DNA from: an uncultured Eubacteriales bacterium
GTDB taxonomy: Bacteria > Bacillota > Clostridia > Oscillospirales > CAG-272
Length of the DNA: 64,000 nucleotides
Reading direction: 5' to 3'
Assembly (NCBI GenBank): GCA_934525675.1
Contig: CAKSZH010000007.1
Coordinates: 1-64,000 of the forward strand
Positions 49,301 through 58,450 of this stretch are shown piece after piece. The position numbers were made by a program, and so were the translations under genes. The notes under the pieces are model-generated. The model did not search any database. It saw only the letters and a program-made list of their open reading frames with translations, and was not told the origin of the DNA. The stretch's first letter is position 1. The number at the start of each line of letters is the position of its first letter.

Positions 49301-50662
49301 CCTTCCCCGATACTTCCTTGCCAGCGCAAGCAACGTTTCCTTGTCGTTGAGCGCGGGATTGTCCAAGACAGAGGAGAACAGATCAGATAAGATCCTACCG
49401 AGCGCAGGCGAAGGCGTAAATCCCGCCGCGATCAGATCCGAACCGGAGAGGGCAAGGTCGGACGCGGAGAGACAATCCCCCTCCGCAACCGCATCGTTGA
49501 TGTAACCGAACAGCGTGTCTGCCGCCTCCGTTGTCCACCCGACGGTCGCCGTCATGCCGATCATGACAAGCGCAAATTCGGAAAGATCGCCGTACTTTAC
49601 GTAAAACCGCCGCGCCGACGGACGGTCGATCCGTTCGGGAAGCGACGCCGTGCGGAGCAGTCGTACCGCCCCCGCAAACGCGCCGGACGGTTTGAGAAAG
49701 CGCAGGATCTCCTCCGCACGGTTCCCGTCCAGCGGACGGAGCAGATAGGCAAGCCGAAGCTCCGGCTCGACAGGAAGCGCGTCCAGCGCATGAAGCGAAA
49801 CACCGTCCGGAAGGTCTTCCATACCGGGGAGAACGTAGGGAAGAAGCCCTGTCGAAACAAGCAGGGCGACCCCCTCTCCCGCATGGGGAGAAACAAGGGT
49901 TTTCATCAGTTCGTCACGGATCCGTTCCGCCGAAACACGGGCAAGCCCCGCACGGCATTCCCGGATCGCCGCGAGCGTTTTTTCTTCTATGGAAAATCCG
50001 AGCTGTGCCGAAAAACGGACGGCGCGAAGCAACCGGAGCGCGTCCTCGGAAAAGCGTGTGACCGGGTCGCCGACCGCGCGAATGCGCCGTGCCGCAAGAT
50101 CCTCTCTGCCGCCGAAAAGATCTACAAACCCGTCTTTTTCGTTATATGCCATGGCGTTGACGGTAAAGTCCCGGCGGGCAAGATCTTCCGCAAGGCTCGC
50201 CCCGAAAGTGACATGGTCTGGGTGCCTGCCGTCGGAATAGGTCCCGTCACTGCGGAAGGTCGTAACCTCGACCGGCATTCCGTCGATCAATACCGAAACA
50301 GTGCCGTGACGGATACCGGTCGGAACCGTGCGGAACGCCTCAAAAACGCGGAGCATTTCGTCCGGCGTTGCCGAGGTGGTCACATCCCAGTCGTGCGGCT
50401 CGCGGGAAAGGAGCGCGTCGCGCACGCAACCGCCGACCATATAGGCGGCATACCCTGCTTCCGTCAGCTTCCCGATGACGATGCGGACGGCGGCGGGATA
50501 CTCCCGGATACGTTCCGGAACCGCGGCTCCCTCCGTTTCCGTGTTCTGCGGGAAACCGGAATTTTCTTCGGCGGACCGCAAAGGAAGAGAGGAACCCGCC
50601 GCGCCGGATTGCCCCCGGACATTTCCCGCCGCGGACGCAGTATTCTTTTGTTCGTTTTCCAT
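49283..50662 (-). CDS. cca: CCA tRNA nucleotidyltransferase
   Basis: 459 residues from ATG 50662 (AGGGAGG 8 bases upstream; the GTG at 50671 overlaps that SD). Class II nucleotidyltransferase adding or repairing the 3' CCA of tRNA. After a ~55-residue Ser/Ala/Glu-rich N-terminal extension: YMVGGCVRDALLSREPHDWD with the two metal-binding Asp, GIRHGTVSVLIDG, RRDFTVNAMAYN, DLFGGREDL and EDALRLLRAVRFSAQLGF. No HD domain is visible. The last six codons (to DNSGA) align with the end of repeat element E, suggesting that the element supplied the stop. It has its own promoter. Confidence 0.95.
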   Translation of the reverse strand: MENEQKNTASAAGNVRGQSGAAGSSLPLRSAEENSGFPQNTETEGAAVPERIREYPAAVRIVIGKLTEAGYAAYMVGGCVRDALLSREPHDWDVTTSATPDEMLRVFEAFRTVPTGIRHGTVSVLIDGMPVEVTTFRSDGTYSDGRHPDHVTFGASLAEDLARRDFTVNAMAYNEKDGFVDLFGGREDLAARRIRAVGDPVTRFSEDALRLLRAVRFSAQLGFSIEEKTLAAIRECRAGLARVSAERIRDELMKTLVSPHAGEGVALLVSTGLLPYVLPGMEDLPDGVSLHALDALPVEPELRLAYLLRPLDGNRAEEILRFLKPSGAFAGAVRLLRTASLPERIDRPSARRFYVKYGDLSEFALVMIGMTATVGWTTEAADTLFGYINDAVAEGDCLSASDLALSGSDLIAAGFTPSPALGRILSDLFSSVLDNPALNDKETLLALARKYRGRDNSGA

Positions 50663-50688
50663 GCTCGCCACCTCCCTGAATTGCTTTC

Positions 50689-50717
50689 AGTATAACACAA
50701 ACCCGCAGGGTTGTAAA
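50689..50717 (-). promoter_or_regulatory. cca promoter
   Basis: TTTACA (50712-50717), 17 bases, TATACT (50689-50694) on the minus strand, 27 bases before the ATG. Confidence 0.75.
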
Positions 50718-50764
50718 GGAGAAAACCGCCCGTTTCCGGCTCCAGAAAACGTCCGTTCCCGCCT

Positions 50765-50834
50765 TGCGCGGGGAGTGCATAACAACCGAATATTGATTGC
50801 GAAAAATCAGAAGGAAAACTTCAACTCTCCTGCG
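50765..50834 (-). repeat. solo M1 module
   Basis: Inverted M1: GGGAGTGCATAACAACCG, ATTGATTGCGAAAAATCAG, AAAACTTCAACTCTCC. It lies between the cca and yicC promoters. Confidence 0.65.
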
Positions 50835-50857
50835 CTCAATTTACCCCCTGCCTCCCC

Positions 50858-50886
50858 TTGACAAACCCCTGAAATCATGGTATCCT
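50858..50886 (+). promoter_or_regulatory. yicC-remA-gmk-rpoZ promoter
   Basis: TTGACA (50858-50863), 17 bases, TATCCT (50881-50886), 34 bases before yicC. Confidence 0.8.
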
Positions 50887-50920
50887 ATTATATATGTAAT
50901 TTTTTCGGGAGGAAAGCCAG

Positions 50921-51808
50921 ATGATCCGCAGTATGACCGCGTTCGGGCGCTTTAAGGCGACCGTTGACGGAAAAGAAATCACCGCTGAGATCAAGAGCGT
51001 CAACAACCGCTTTTTTGACTGCTCCGTCCGCATCAGCCGCGCATACAGCTACCTGGAAGAAAAGATCAAGCCTTACCTCACCTCCCGCGGAATTTCCCGC
51101 GGAAAGGTCGATGTCAGTATCACGATCGAAACCGTCTCGTCCGACCGCGTTTCCGTTTCGGTGGACGAGGGATACGCGAAAGGATATATCGACGCGCTCC
51201 GCGCGCTCCGCGACAAATTCGGTCTTGCCGATGACATTTCGGTTATGACGGTTGCCCGCAACAGCGACGTTTTCTGCGTCCGTACCCCCGACACGGACGC
51301 GGAACGCGACTGGCAGGAGGTCCTTTCGGTCCTCTCGGTCGCAACCGACCGGTTCCTTGCCGGGAGGGAGCGTGAGGGCGCCAACCTCATTTCCGATATC
51401 CGCCTGAAATTTGCCCATATCCGCGAGCTGACCGGAGAGATCGGACGGCTTTCCGCCGCCGACGTGACCGGTTACCGCGCAAAGCTGGAGGAACGCCTCC
51501 GGAACGTGCTTGCCGACCACAACGTCACGGCGGACGAAAACCGCATTCTGACCGAGTGTGCGCTCTTTGCCGACCGCATCGCGGTGGACGAGGAGCTGGT
51601 GAGACTTGCATCGCATCTTGACGCGTTTGAGGAGATCGCCGCGTCGGACGAACCCGTCGGCAGAAAGTTCGATTTCCTGCTCCAGGAAATGAACCGCGAA
51701 ATCAACACGACCGGTTCCAAATGCTCCGACGCCGCCATTGCACGGCTGGTCGTCGAGGTCAAGAACGAGCTGGAAAAGATCCGCGAACAGGTGCAGAACA
51801 TCGAGTAA
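50921..51808 (+). CDS. yicC: YicC/YloC family endoribonuclease-like protein
   Basis: 295 residues, standard length. N-terminal MIRSMTAFGR is the family hallmark, followed by EIKSVNNRFFDCSVRISRAY and RGKVDVSITIE. The C-terminal DUF1732-type region has NRILTECALFADRIAVDEEL, RLASHLDAF, GRKFDFLLQEMNREINTTGSK and EVKNELEKIREQVQNIE. YicC proteins have been linked to RNA cleavage and small-RNA turnover. SD GGGAGG lies 9 bases before the ATG. It heads the usual Firmicute order yicC-remA-gmk-rpoZ. Confidence 0.95.
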   Translation: MIRSMTAFGRFKATVDGKEITAEIKSVNNRFFDCSVRISRAYSYLEEKIKPYLTSRGISRGKVDVSITIETVSSDRVSVSVDEGYAKGYIDALRALRDKFGLADDISVMTVARNSDVFCVRTPDTDAERDWQEVLSVLSVATDRFLAGREREGANLISDIRLKFAHIRELTGEIGRLSAADVTGYRAKLEERLRNVLADHNVTADENRILTECALFADRIAVDEELVRLASHLDAFEEIAASDEPVGRKFDFLLQEMNREINTTGSKCSDAAIARLVVEVKNELEKIREQVQNIE

Positions 51809-51873
51809 GTCTCCCCTCCGGTGCTGACGCTCCGCCAAAAACGCTATTCCACCTCAAGGAAGGTAGTTTTCAT

Positions 51874-52134
51874 ATGAAATTCATCAACATCGGTTTCGGG
51901 AACATGGTCGCAGCCGACCGTATCGTGACCATCGCCTACCCCGACTCCGCCCCGATCAAGCGCATCATGCAGGACGCCAAGGACGCCGGCCGCGCCATCG
52001 ACGTTTCCTGCGGCAGACGGACACGTTCTGTCATCATCACCGATTCGGAACACGTGATCCTGTCCGCCATCCAGCCGGAAACCATTGCCGGCAGAGTGGA
52101 CGGCGGCGACGACGAAGAGGATGGGGAGGAATGA
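51874..52134 (+). CDS. remA: RemA (DUF370) regulatory protein
   Basis: 86 residues from ATG 51874 with AAGGAAGGT upstream. FINIGFGNMVAADRIVTIAY, PIKRIMQDAKDAGRAID and GRRTRSVIITDSEHVILSA are the compact DUF370 core; family members act as DNA-binding biofilm-matrix regulators in Bacillus. An acidic tail (GGDDEEDGEE) ends the protein. Second gene of the operon; its end overlaps the gmk SD region by a few bases. Confidence 0.94.
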   Translation: MKFINIGFGNMVAADRIVTIAYPDSAPIKRIMQDAKDAGRAIDVSCGRRTRSVIITDSEHVILSAIQPETIAGRVDGGDDEEDGEE

Positions 52135-52138
52135 CGCC

Positions 52139-52789
52139 GTGACTGATCCGACCAAAAACAGTGCCGAAACTATCAGACCCGCGGGCAAGGGACTCCTGCT
52201 CGTCGTGTCCGGTCCAGCGGGAAGCGGAAAAGGTACCGTCAACGCAAAGCTGATCGAAACCGGAAACTTTGTTTATTCGGTCTCCGCAACCACGAGAGCG
52301 CCCCGCCCGGGAGAGATCGACGGCGTAAGTTATCATTTCATTTCGACGGAAGAGTTCGAGCGCCGCATCCGGGACGGCGAAATGCTGGAATACACCCGCT
52401 ATTGCGGCAACTATTACGGCACGCCGAAAAAGGAAGCGGAAGAAGTGCTTGCAACCGGCAAGAACCTGATCCTTGAGATTGAGGTGGAGGGCGCGTCCAA
52501 CGTCAAGCGTATCTATCCAGACGCGGTGCTGGTCATGTTGCTCCCCCCGACGTTCAAAGAGCAGGAAGCGCGGCTACGCGGCAGAGGGACCGAAACCGAG
52601 GAAGTCATCCTCGCGCGGCTGGAACAGGCAAAGAAGGAAGTCCTCCGCCTGCCCGAATACGATTATGTCATCTGCAACGAGGACGGCAAGATCGACGAAT
52701 GTGCCGATACGCTTTTGTCCATCGTCCGCGCGGAACAGTGCGCGGTCAGGCGGCACCCCGACGCGGTGCGCACGTATTTCGGCGACTGA
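52139..52789 (+). CDS. gmk: guanylate kinase
   Basis: 216 residues from GTG 52139; GGGGAGG lies 9 bases upstream, while the in-frame ATG at 52121 overlaps that SD. It phosphorylates GMP to GDP. P-loop SGPAGSGKGT (24-33), SATTRAPRPGEIDGVSYHF with the GMP-binding Arg/Tyr, GNYYGTPKKE and a lid with LRGRGTETEE. A short N-terminal extension precedes the core. Follows remA by 4 bases. Confidence 0.96.
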   Translation: MTDPTKNSAETIRPAGKGLLLVVSGPAGSGKGTVNAKLIETGNFVYSVSATTRAPRPGEIDGVSYHFISTEEFERRIRDGEMLEYTRYCGNYYGTPKKEAEEVLATGKNLILEIEVEGASNVKRIYPDAVLVMLLPPTFKEQEARLRGRGTETEEVILARLEQAKKEVLRLPEYDYVICNEDGKIDECADTLLSIVRAEQCAVRRHPDAVRTYFGD

Positions 52790-52906
52790 CATCCGGGCTC
52801 CCCGGCAGATACTTCTGTGTCCGGATGCGCCGCGCGATCACGATAAATATTACAAAGAGAAAATTTACCGTCCCCGACGGGACTCATGCAAAGGAGATTC
52901 ACTGTT

Positions 52907-53191
52907 ATGATGCTTTATCCTACCATTGACCAGCTCACCAAGGGCGAGTTCAACCGTTACGAGCTTGCGGTCGCGACCGCAAAGTGCGCGCGCATTCTGA
53001 CCGACGAATATGTCAGAGAGCGCGAGATGTACGAAAAGATGACCGCCGTCAGCAAGGACAGCATTGACCGTGTGGCAATTCCGCAGGTCGATCCGCGTCT
53101 GCGCGACGAAAAGGCGGTGAAGGTTGCCGTGGAGGACATCTACCGCGGAGACTTCAAAATCGAAAAGGCTCCCGAAGAGGCTGAGCTGTAA
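52907..53191 (+). CDS. rpoZ: RNA polymerase omega subunit
   Basis: 94 residues from ATG 52907 (ATG 52910 also possible); AGGAG is 10 bases upstream. MLYPTIDQLTKGEFNRYELAVATAKCARIL matches the omega core that clamps the beta-prime C-terminus (blocks shown: IDQL, NRYELAVATAKCAR). EKAVKVAVEDIYRGDF near the end is also typical. It is last of the block; in many Firmicutes coaBC follows directly, but here a terminator and a repeat island do. Confidence 0.92.
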   Translation: MMLYPTIDQLTKGEFNRYELAVATAKCARILTDEYVREREMYEKMTAVSKDSIDRVAIPQVDPRLRDEKAVKVAVEDIYRGDFKIEKAPEEAEL

Positions 53192-53227
53192 TTCCCTGCG
53201 GGTTCCCGCAGGTTCCCGCTGATCGAA

Positions 53228-53260
53228 CGGCGGACGCGAGCCGTCCGTCGTTTGTTTTTT
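53228..53260 (+). terminator. rpoZ operon terminator
   Basis: CGGCGGAC / GTCCGTCG stem (one G-T pair) with loop GCGAGCC, then TTTGTTTTTT. Confidence 0.8.
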
Positions 53261-53264
53261 GTCA

Positions 53265-53471
53265 GGAGGACGGGGGGACTTTCATTGAACGCTACGCGGT
53301 CTGCGGATTTTTTGCAAGTTTTTTGTTTTTGATTCGCAGGAGAGAATTTAAGTTGAACATTCCGTATTCTGCGGTTTATCTGCAATAAATTTTTATTTGT
53401 TTTCGCTCCGCAGGGGGTGAAGTTTTGCTTCTGATTCTTTACAAGCAATCATTGTTTGTTATGCGCTCCCC
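53265..53471 (+). repeat. M2-M2-M1 modules, left edge of repeat island B
   Basis: A degenerate M2 (53280-53335), a clear M2 (53337-53410, TTGAACATTCCGTATTC...CGGTTTATCTGCAATAA) and an M1 (53405-53471, GTGAAGTTTTGCTTCTGATT...AATCATTGTTTGTTATGCG) lead directly into element E. No gene here. Confidence 0.7.
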
Positions 53472-54535
53472 GCGCGGGGGATACCTTTCCCGACGAGGGG
53501 AAAGGTATCCGAAAGGCTCGCCCTTCGGGGAGGGAGGACCCTCCCCAAGGGAATGCCCCACCCCTCCGCCCCTGCTTTTTGAGGCAGGGGCGGGAAACTG
53601 CGCTCATTTCGCGGAACAGTGAAGTTTTGCAAAAACGCCGGAGTAAGCAGAAATGGGGAAGTTGAAACGGAATGTTTGTATAGCTGAAAGTGTTCGTCTT
53701 TTATGGCGGGGGCGCGGTTGGAGTTTCGCGGAATCTCCTTGTTTTAGCGCTCGCGGGGCGGGAGAACGAAGTTCTCCCGGGAACGCACACGCGCGCGGTT
53801 TGTACCGCGGAGCATTGCACGGTTCCGCCCGCGCGGGTCGGGAACGGGAGTTTCTGCAGGCGTGGCGCGCGGGGCAAGACAAGCGGGATTCAAAGCGTAA
53901 CACCCGCGCGAGCCGGAAGGCGGATGTATCATTGTGTCAGGCGCGCGGGGATTGTTTCGTTTGAAGTGTTTGTGTTTCCCACGCGCGGGTCGGATACCCC
54001 TCCGCCGCGCGAAGCGCGGCACCTCCCCGGTACGCCGGGGAGGGATGCCCCTCCGTCGGCTTCGCCGACACCTCCCCCGGAGGGGGAGGGTATCCTTATG
54101 CTGTGATGGTTAACAAGGTAACCCTATGCCGGGTGGCTGACGAGGTATCTTTGTATCCGAAGCGGTTGACTCGGCAGGTTCATATGAAAGACGCCGGAAT
54201 TCAAAGTATTCCGCAGGATGTTCATTGTGCCGTGGCGGAGCGGTCCCACGTGGTGAAGTCTGCAAAACCGGGGAAGCCCCCGCCCGCGGAGCCGCGCGAA
54301 GCGCGGCGGGAGGGCGCCGGAGGCGCCCAAAGGCGGGCGACGCGTTCCGCGGCGGGGGGACACGACCCGTCCCCTTGACGCAAAACCTGCGGGGGGGGAA
54401 TGCGAACTTCCCTCAAAATCTTCCCGCGGAACGCGTCCTGCCCGCCCCGCGGGCGGGGGAACGAACGCTTTCTGCTTTCCTTCATTGGTTGCGCCCGCTC
54501 CGCCCGGCTCCCGGAACTGTCCGTAACCCGGCTCC
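53472..54535 (+). repeat. repeat element E, copy 2 (longest)
   Basis: Three hairpins first: H1 GGATACCTTTCCC / GGGAAAGGTATCC (53479-53510), H2 CCCTT.GGGGAGGG / CCCTCCCC.AAGGG (53521-53551), H3 CCGCCCCTGC / GCAGGGGCGG (53566-53593). Then the GTTGAAACGGAATGTTTGT block (53656 on), hairpin GGGAGAAC / GTTCTCCC (53758-53781), CCTCCGTCGGCTTCGCCGACA, CCCGCCCGCGGAGCCGCGCG and CCCGCGGGCGGGGG palindromes. Same order as copy 1. No gene with SD or family similarity was found in this 1.06 kb. Confidence 0.72.
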
Positions 54536-54589
54536 GCGCGGGTGAGATTCTTTGTATTCTCGTTGTACAACCATCGCGCGCCGCGCTTG

Positions 54590-55087
54590 CAGAAACTTCC
54601 GTTCCCGACCCGCGCGAGAGATACCCGAAAAACTTCTTCTGTCCATTCCCCGCGTGCCGGACACATGATTCTTCCGCCTCGCGCATCCCGGGAGAACCCC
54701 GTTCTCCCGCCCCCGCGTGCCGCGGATAAGCGATTCCGGCTGTACAAGCCCCGCACCCCCGCCGTGAAACTCCTCGTCTCCCGCTCCGCGCGGGTGCCGC
54801 GCAATCATTTTCCACGATGCAATCCGCGCGCGGTACTCGAAATAAAAAACAATCGCTTCCCGCTTCACAAACATTCCGTTTCAACTTACCCGCTTCCGCT
54901 CACCCCGGCGTTTCTGCAATCGTCCGCGTCCGGCGAAAGAAGCGACATTCCCCGCCCCTGCCTCAAAAAGCAGGGGCGGAGGGGTGGGGCATTCCCTTGG
55001 GGAGGGGTTCCCCCTCCCCGAAGGGCGAACCTTTCGGATACCTTTCCCTTCGTCGGGAAAGGTATCCCCCGCGCGGGGAGCGCATAA
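54590..55087 (-). repeat. repeat element E, copy 3, inverted partial
   Basis: Reverse-strand copy of the first ~500 bases of E: H1 with GGGAAAGGTATCC, H2, H3 (CCGCCCCTGC / GCAGGGGCGG at about 54954-54981), then GTTGAAACGG, and hairpin GGGAGAACGGGGTTCTCCC. With copy 2 it forms a head-facing inverted pair around 54.55 kb. Confidence 0.7.
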
Positions 55088-55345
55088 CAAACAATTTTTG
55101 ATTGCGAAAAATCAGAAGTAAAACTTCAATGCCTCTCCGTAGCAAATATTAAAAAATTATTGCAGATAAACCGCAAAACGCGGAACATTCAACTTAATCT
55201 TCCATTCGTCGGGAAAAGCCGCCCCTGCGGAGCATAACAAACAATTTTTGCTTGTAAAGAATCACAAGTAAAACTTCACCCCTCCTGCGGAGCACATAAA
55301 TAAATCCGTAAAACACGGAGTGTTCAACTTAAATCCCTCCCCCCG
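55077..55345 (-). repeat. M1-M2-M1-M2 modules, right edge of repeat island B
   Basis: Inverted M1 (55077-55135), inverted M2 (55136-55215), inverted M1 (55227-55293) and inverted M2 (55294-55335), ending 36 bases before the priA SD. They mirror the left edge of the island. Confidence 0.7.
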
Positions 55346-55381
55346 CCGGAAGGCGCACCAAAAAAGAAAGGAGTCCGGTCC

Positions 55382-57994
55382 ATGCAACCATCCCCCCTGC
55401 CCCGTACCGAAGGCGAACCCGCATTTGCCGCCGTTTACCTGCTCGATCAACCCTATGCCATCGACCGGGCGTTCGATTACCGCATCCCCGACCTGTTCCG
55501 GGAGGACATCCGCCGCGGTTCCTTTGTCACGGTCCCCTTTGGCGCAGGCAACAAAACAAAGATCGGACTGGTCACCGGAATCAAAGATTCCACCGACGCA
55601 AAGAACATCAAACCGATCGACGACCTGCTCGCGGGCAGTATGGCACTCGACGAGGAAATGACAGACCTCTGCCTCCGGCTTGCCGAAACCACACTTTCGA
55701 CCGTCGGAGACGCCGTTCGCGCCGCAGTCCCCACCTTCGCACTCGGCTCCGTCACAGAGCATTTTGCCCCCGTTCCCGGGAGATCCTATTCCGGTGCCGA
55801 CGAGACCCTCGCGGCAATTTACCGAACCGCCACGGAGTGCGGCGACCTCACCGTCCGACGGCTCCGTACCGAAACCGGCGGTGCAATTCCAACGGCTGCC
55901 CTTACCGCCCTCTGCCGCAAGCTCACCCGGCTCGGGTACTTTACATGTATCGCTACACCGGACGCCACGCATTTGGGTACCGTCCGCAGGCTTTACTGCC
56001 TCGCGACTGACCGGGAGACCGCCGTCCTCCTTTCAAACGGAGAGGGCGCCGGCGCGACCCGGCTCCGTTCCTCTGCGCACCGCGAAATTCTCCGATGCTT
56101 CCTGTCCCTCCCCGAGGGTACGGAGCTGCCGGAGGAATTCTTCACCGGCGGAGAAGACGGAACAACTCCTCCCCGCCGCTATTCCCGCCCGCAGTTGAAA
56201 GCGTTGACGGAAAAAGACTTGCTCTCGGTGAGAGAGGAGGTCGTATTCCGCGACCCCGTCCGTCCGGCGGCATCGGAACCGAAGGAGTATCAGCTGAACG
56301 ACGAGCAGGCGGCGGCGCTCGGGCAGCTTGTCCGCATGGCGGACGACAAAAAAGCGCACGCGGCACTGCTCCACGGCGTGACGGGCTCGGGAAAGACCTG
56401 CGTCATGACCGGAATCCTCGATCACATTCTCGGAGGGGGCGGCGGGGCGATCCTGCTCCTCCCCGAGATCTCCCTGACCCCGCAGACGCTGTCCATCTTC
56501 TGCTCGCGGTATGGAGAAAAGGTCGCCGTCATTCATTCGGGGCTTTCGCAGGGCGAACGCTATGACGCCTACCGCCGCATCCGCGAGGGCTTGGCAACGC
56601 TGGTCATCGGCACCCGCTCCGCAGTGTTCGCGCCCGTCCGGAACCTGCGCCTCATCATCATGGACGAGGAGCAGGAGCACACCTACAAATCCGACCGCGA
56701 TCCCAAGTATCACGCGCGCGACGTGGCACGGTTCCGCTGTGCCAGAAACAACGCGCTGCTGCTGCTTGCTTCCGCCACCCCGACGCTGGAGACCTACAAA
56801 AAGGCGCTCGACGGTACCTATACCCTGCTCCGCCTGACCAAGCGTTATCACGACGTTCCGCTCCCCGAGGTGCGGATTGCGGACATGAAGCGGGAGGTAT
56901 CCGGGCAATCGGTCACGCCGATCGGGAACGAACTGCTCCGCGAGATGTTCCGGGTGAAGAAGAACGGCGAGCAATCGCTGCTGTTTCTCAACCGCCGCGG
57001 ATTCAACCGCTACCTGTCCTGCCGTTCGTGCGGCAAGCCGGTTCTCTGCCCCAACTGTTCGGTCGCCCTGACCTATCATACCGACAAGGGGACCTTTGAA
57101 CGCGGGCATCTGGTCTGCCACCTTTGCGGCGCAAGGCTTCCCGTTCCGTCGGTCTGTCCGTCCTGCTCCTCGGAGCATCTGGCGCGGCTCGGGTTCGGTA
57201 CCCAGCGCATTGAAAAGGACCTTTCCGACCTGCTTCCCGACGCGCGGATCCTCCGCATGGACGCGGACTCGACCTCGGAAAAGGGCGCATATGACGAGAT
57301 GCTCGGCGCGTTCCGCCGGCACGAGGCAGATATCCTGCTCGGCACCCAGATGGTGACCAAGGGACACGATTTCCCGGACGTCACGCTGGTCGGGGTTCTC
57401 AACGCAGACGCGTCCATGTTTGCGGACGACTACCGCGCGGCGGAACACACCTTCTCCATGCTGACACAGGTCATCGGCAGAGCGGGGCGCGCGGACAAGC
57501 CGGGGCTTGCGATCATTCAGACGAACAACCCGGACGCGGAGGTCATCCGGTATGCCGTGGCGCAGGATTATGAACGGTTCTATGAAAACGAAATCCGCCT
57601 GCGGCGCGAGCTGACCTTCCCGCCGTTCTGCGACATGGTGCTTCTCACCGTTACGGCGGAGGAGGAACGCGCGGTGCTTTCCGCCGCCCTCGCCTGCCGG
57701 AAGGAATTTGACCGCATGACCGCACCCGGAGGCGAATACGCCGACGTGAAGCAGGTGGTATTCGGTCCGTTTGAGGCGCCGGTCTACCGCATGGACGGAA
57801 AGTATCGGATGCGGCTCGTGATAAAATGCGTGCTCAACCGCCGCTCGCGTGCGTTGTTTGCGGAGCTTTTACGGAAAGCGTCCGCCCCGGTGCGGAAGAA
57901 ACCGGGGTTCCCGGCGGGGGGAAAACCGGGAACGGGGGATACGCCCGCCGGAAAATACACGCTGTCGGTGGATTTCAATCCGTCGTCGTTGTGA
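55382..57994 (+). CDS. priA: primosomal replication restart helicase PriA
   Basis: 870 residues. 3'-5' DNA helicase that reloads the replisome at stalled forks. The N-terminal DNA-binding region (AIDRAFDYRIPDLFRED, GSFVTVPFGAGNKTKIGLV) is followed by Walker A LLHGVTGSGKTCV near residue 332 and a DEEQEH box (MDEEQEHTYKSD) near 427. The zinc region is CRSCGKPVLCPNCS...CHLCGARLPVPSVCPSC near 545-600. The helicase C-terminal part has LGTQMVTKGHDFPDVTLVGV and QVIGRAGRADKPG. A Gly/Pro-rich tail (~25 residues) precedes the final strand. AAAGGAG precedes the ATG. It is isolated by repeat islands on both sides, unlike the usual rpoZ-coaBC-priA-def order. Confidence 0.96.
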   Translation: MQPSPLPRTEGEPAFAAVYLLDQPYAIDRAFDYRIPDLFREDIRRGSFVTVPFGAGNKTKIGLVTGIKDSTDAKNIKPIDDLLAGSMALDEEMTDLCLRLAETTLSTVGDAVRAAVPTFALGSVTEHFAPVPGRSYSGADETLAAIYRTATECGDLTVRRLRTETGGAIPTAALTALCRKLTRLGYFTCIATPDATHLGTVRRLYCLATDRETAVLLSNGEGAGATRLRSSAHREILRCFLSLPEGTELPEEFFTGGEDGTTPPRRYSRPQLKALTEKDLLSVREEVVFRDPVRPAASEPKEYQLNDEQAAALGQLVRMADDKKAHAALLHGVTGSGKTCVMTGILDHILGGGGGAILLLPEISLTPQTLSIFCSRYGEKVAVIHSGLSQGERYDAYRRIREGLATLVIGTRSAVFAPVRNLRLIIMDEEQEHTYKSDRDPKYHARDVARFRCARNNALLLLASATPTLETYKKALDGTYTLLRLTKRYHDVPLPEVRIADMKREVSGQSVTPIGNELLREMFRVKKNGEQSLLFLNRRGFNRYLSCRSCGKPVLCPNCSVALTYHTDKGTFERGHLVCHLCGARLPVPSVCPSCSSEHLARLGFGTQRIEKDLSDLLPDARILRMDADSTSEKGAYDEMLGAFRRHEADILLGTQMVTKGHDFPDVTLVGVLNADASMFADDYRAAEHTFSMLTQVIGRAGRADKPGLAIIQTNNPDAEVIRYAVAQDYERFYENEIRLRRELTFPPFCDMVLLTVTAEEERAVLSAALACRKEFDRMTAPGGEYADVKQVVFGPFEAPVYRMDGKYRMRLVIKCVLNRRSRALFAELLRKASAPVRKKPGFPAGGKPGTGDTPAGKYTLSVDFNPSSL

Positions 57995-57998
57995 GGAA

Positions 57999-58282
57999 GG
58001 GAGTTTTCCCTGCGGGAGCTTTGAAGTTTTGCTTCTGATTTTTTGTAAGCAAAAATTGTTTGTTTTGCGCTCCGCGCGCAGGGGAAAACGGTTCAGTTGA
58101 ACGCTCCGCGTTCGACGGTTTATTTGCTATAATTTATTTGTTTTTGCTCCGCAGGAGTATTGAAGTTTTACTTGTGATTCTTTACAAGCAATCATTGTTT
58201 ATTATGTGCTCCCCGCACGGGGAAATATTCTGTAACTTGGCGTCACACACCATTTTATTAGCGATAATTTTTCGTTTTTGCT
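57999..58282 (+). repeat. M1-M2-M1 modules, left edge of repeat island C
   Basis: M1 (58012-58082: GCTTTGAAGTTTTGCTTCTG...AAAAATTGTTTG), M2 (58083-58150: TTGAACGCTCCGCGTTCGACGG...TTTATTTGC), M1 (58151-58215), then ~65 bases of AT-rich sequence. Starts 5 bases after the priA stop. No gene. Confidence 0.7.
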
Positions 58283-58450
58283 CCGCAGGGACCTCTTTTC
58301 CTAACGAAAGGAAAAGAGGTCGGAAAAGGTTCGCCCTGAGGGAGACTCTGTCTCCCTACGGGAATACCCTCTGCCCGCCCCGACTGGGGGGAAGGTCGGG
58401 GCGGGAAAGACAAAATGCAGCGGAATTCTGAAGTGTTGCAAAAACGCGTT
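58283..58450 (+). repeat. repeat element E, copy 4, truncated
   Basis: Only the three-hairpin head plus a short tail: H1 GACCTCTTTTCC / GGAAAAGAGGTC, H2 GGGAGAC / GTCTCCC, H3 CCCGCCCCGAC / GTCGGGGCGGG, then GTTGCAAAAACGCG. All three stems differ from copy 2 by paired changes. Confidence 0.7.

Noticed and set aside
53653..53964. Arg/Gly-rich frame starting MGKLKRNVC inside element E, with similar frames in other copies
   Set aside because: Base changes between copies are not concentrated at third codon positions, downstream parts diverge in frame, and there is no SD; better explained by the repeat itself.
54222..54884. 220-codon minus-strand frame in repeat island B
   Set aside because: Runs across the junction of two repeat copies and reads Arg/Ser/Gly-rich translation of palindromes; no homologous function recognised.
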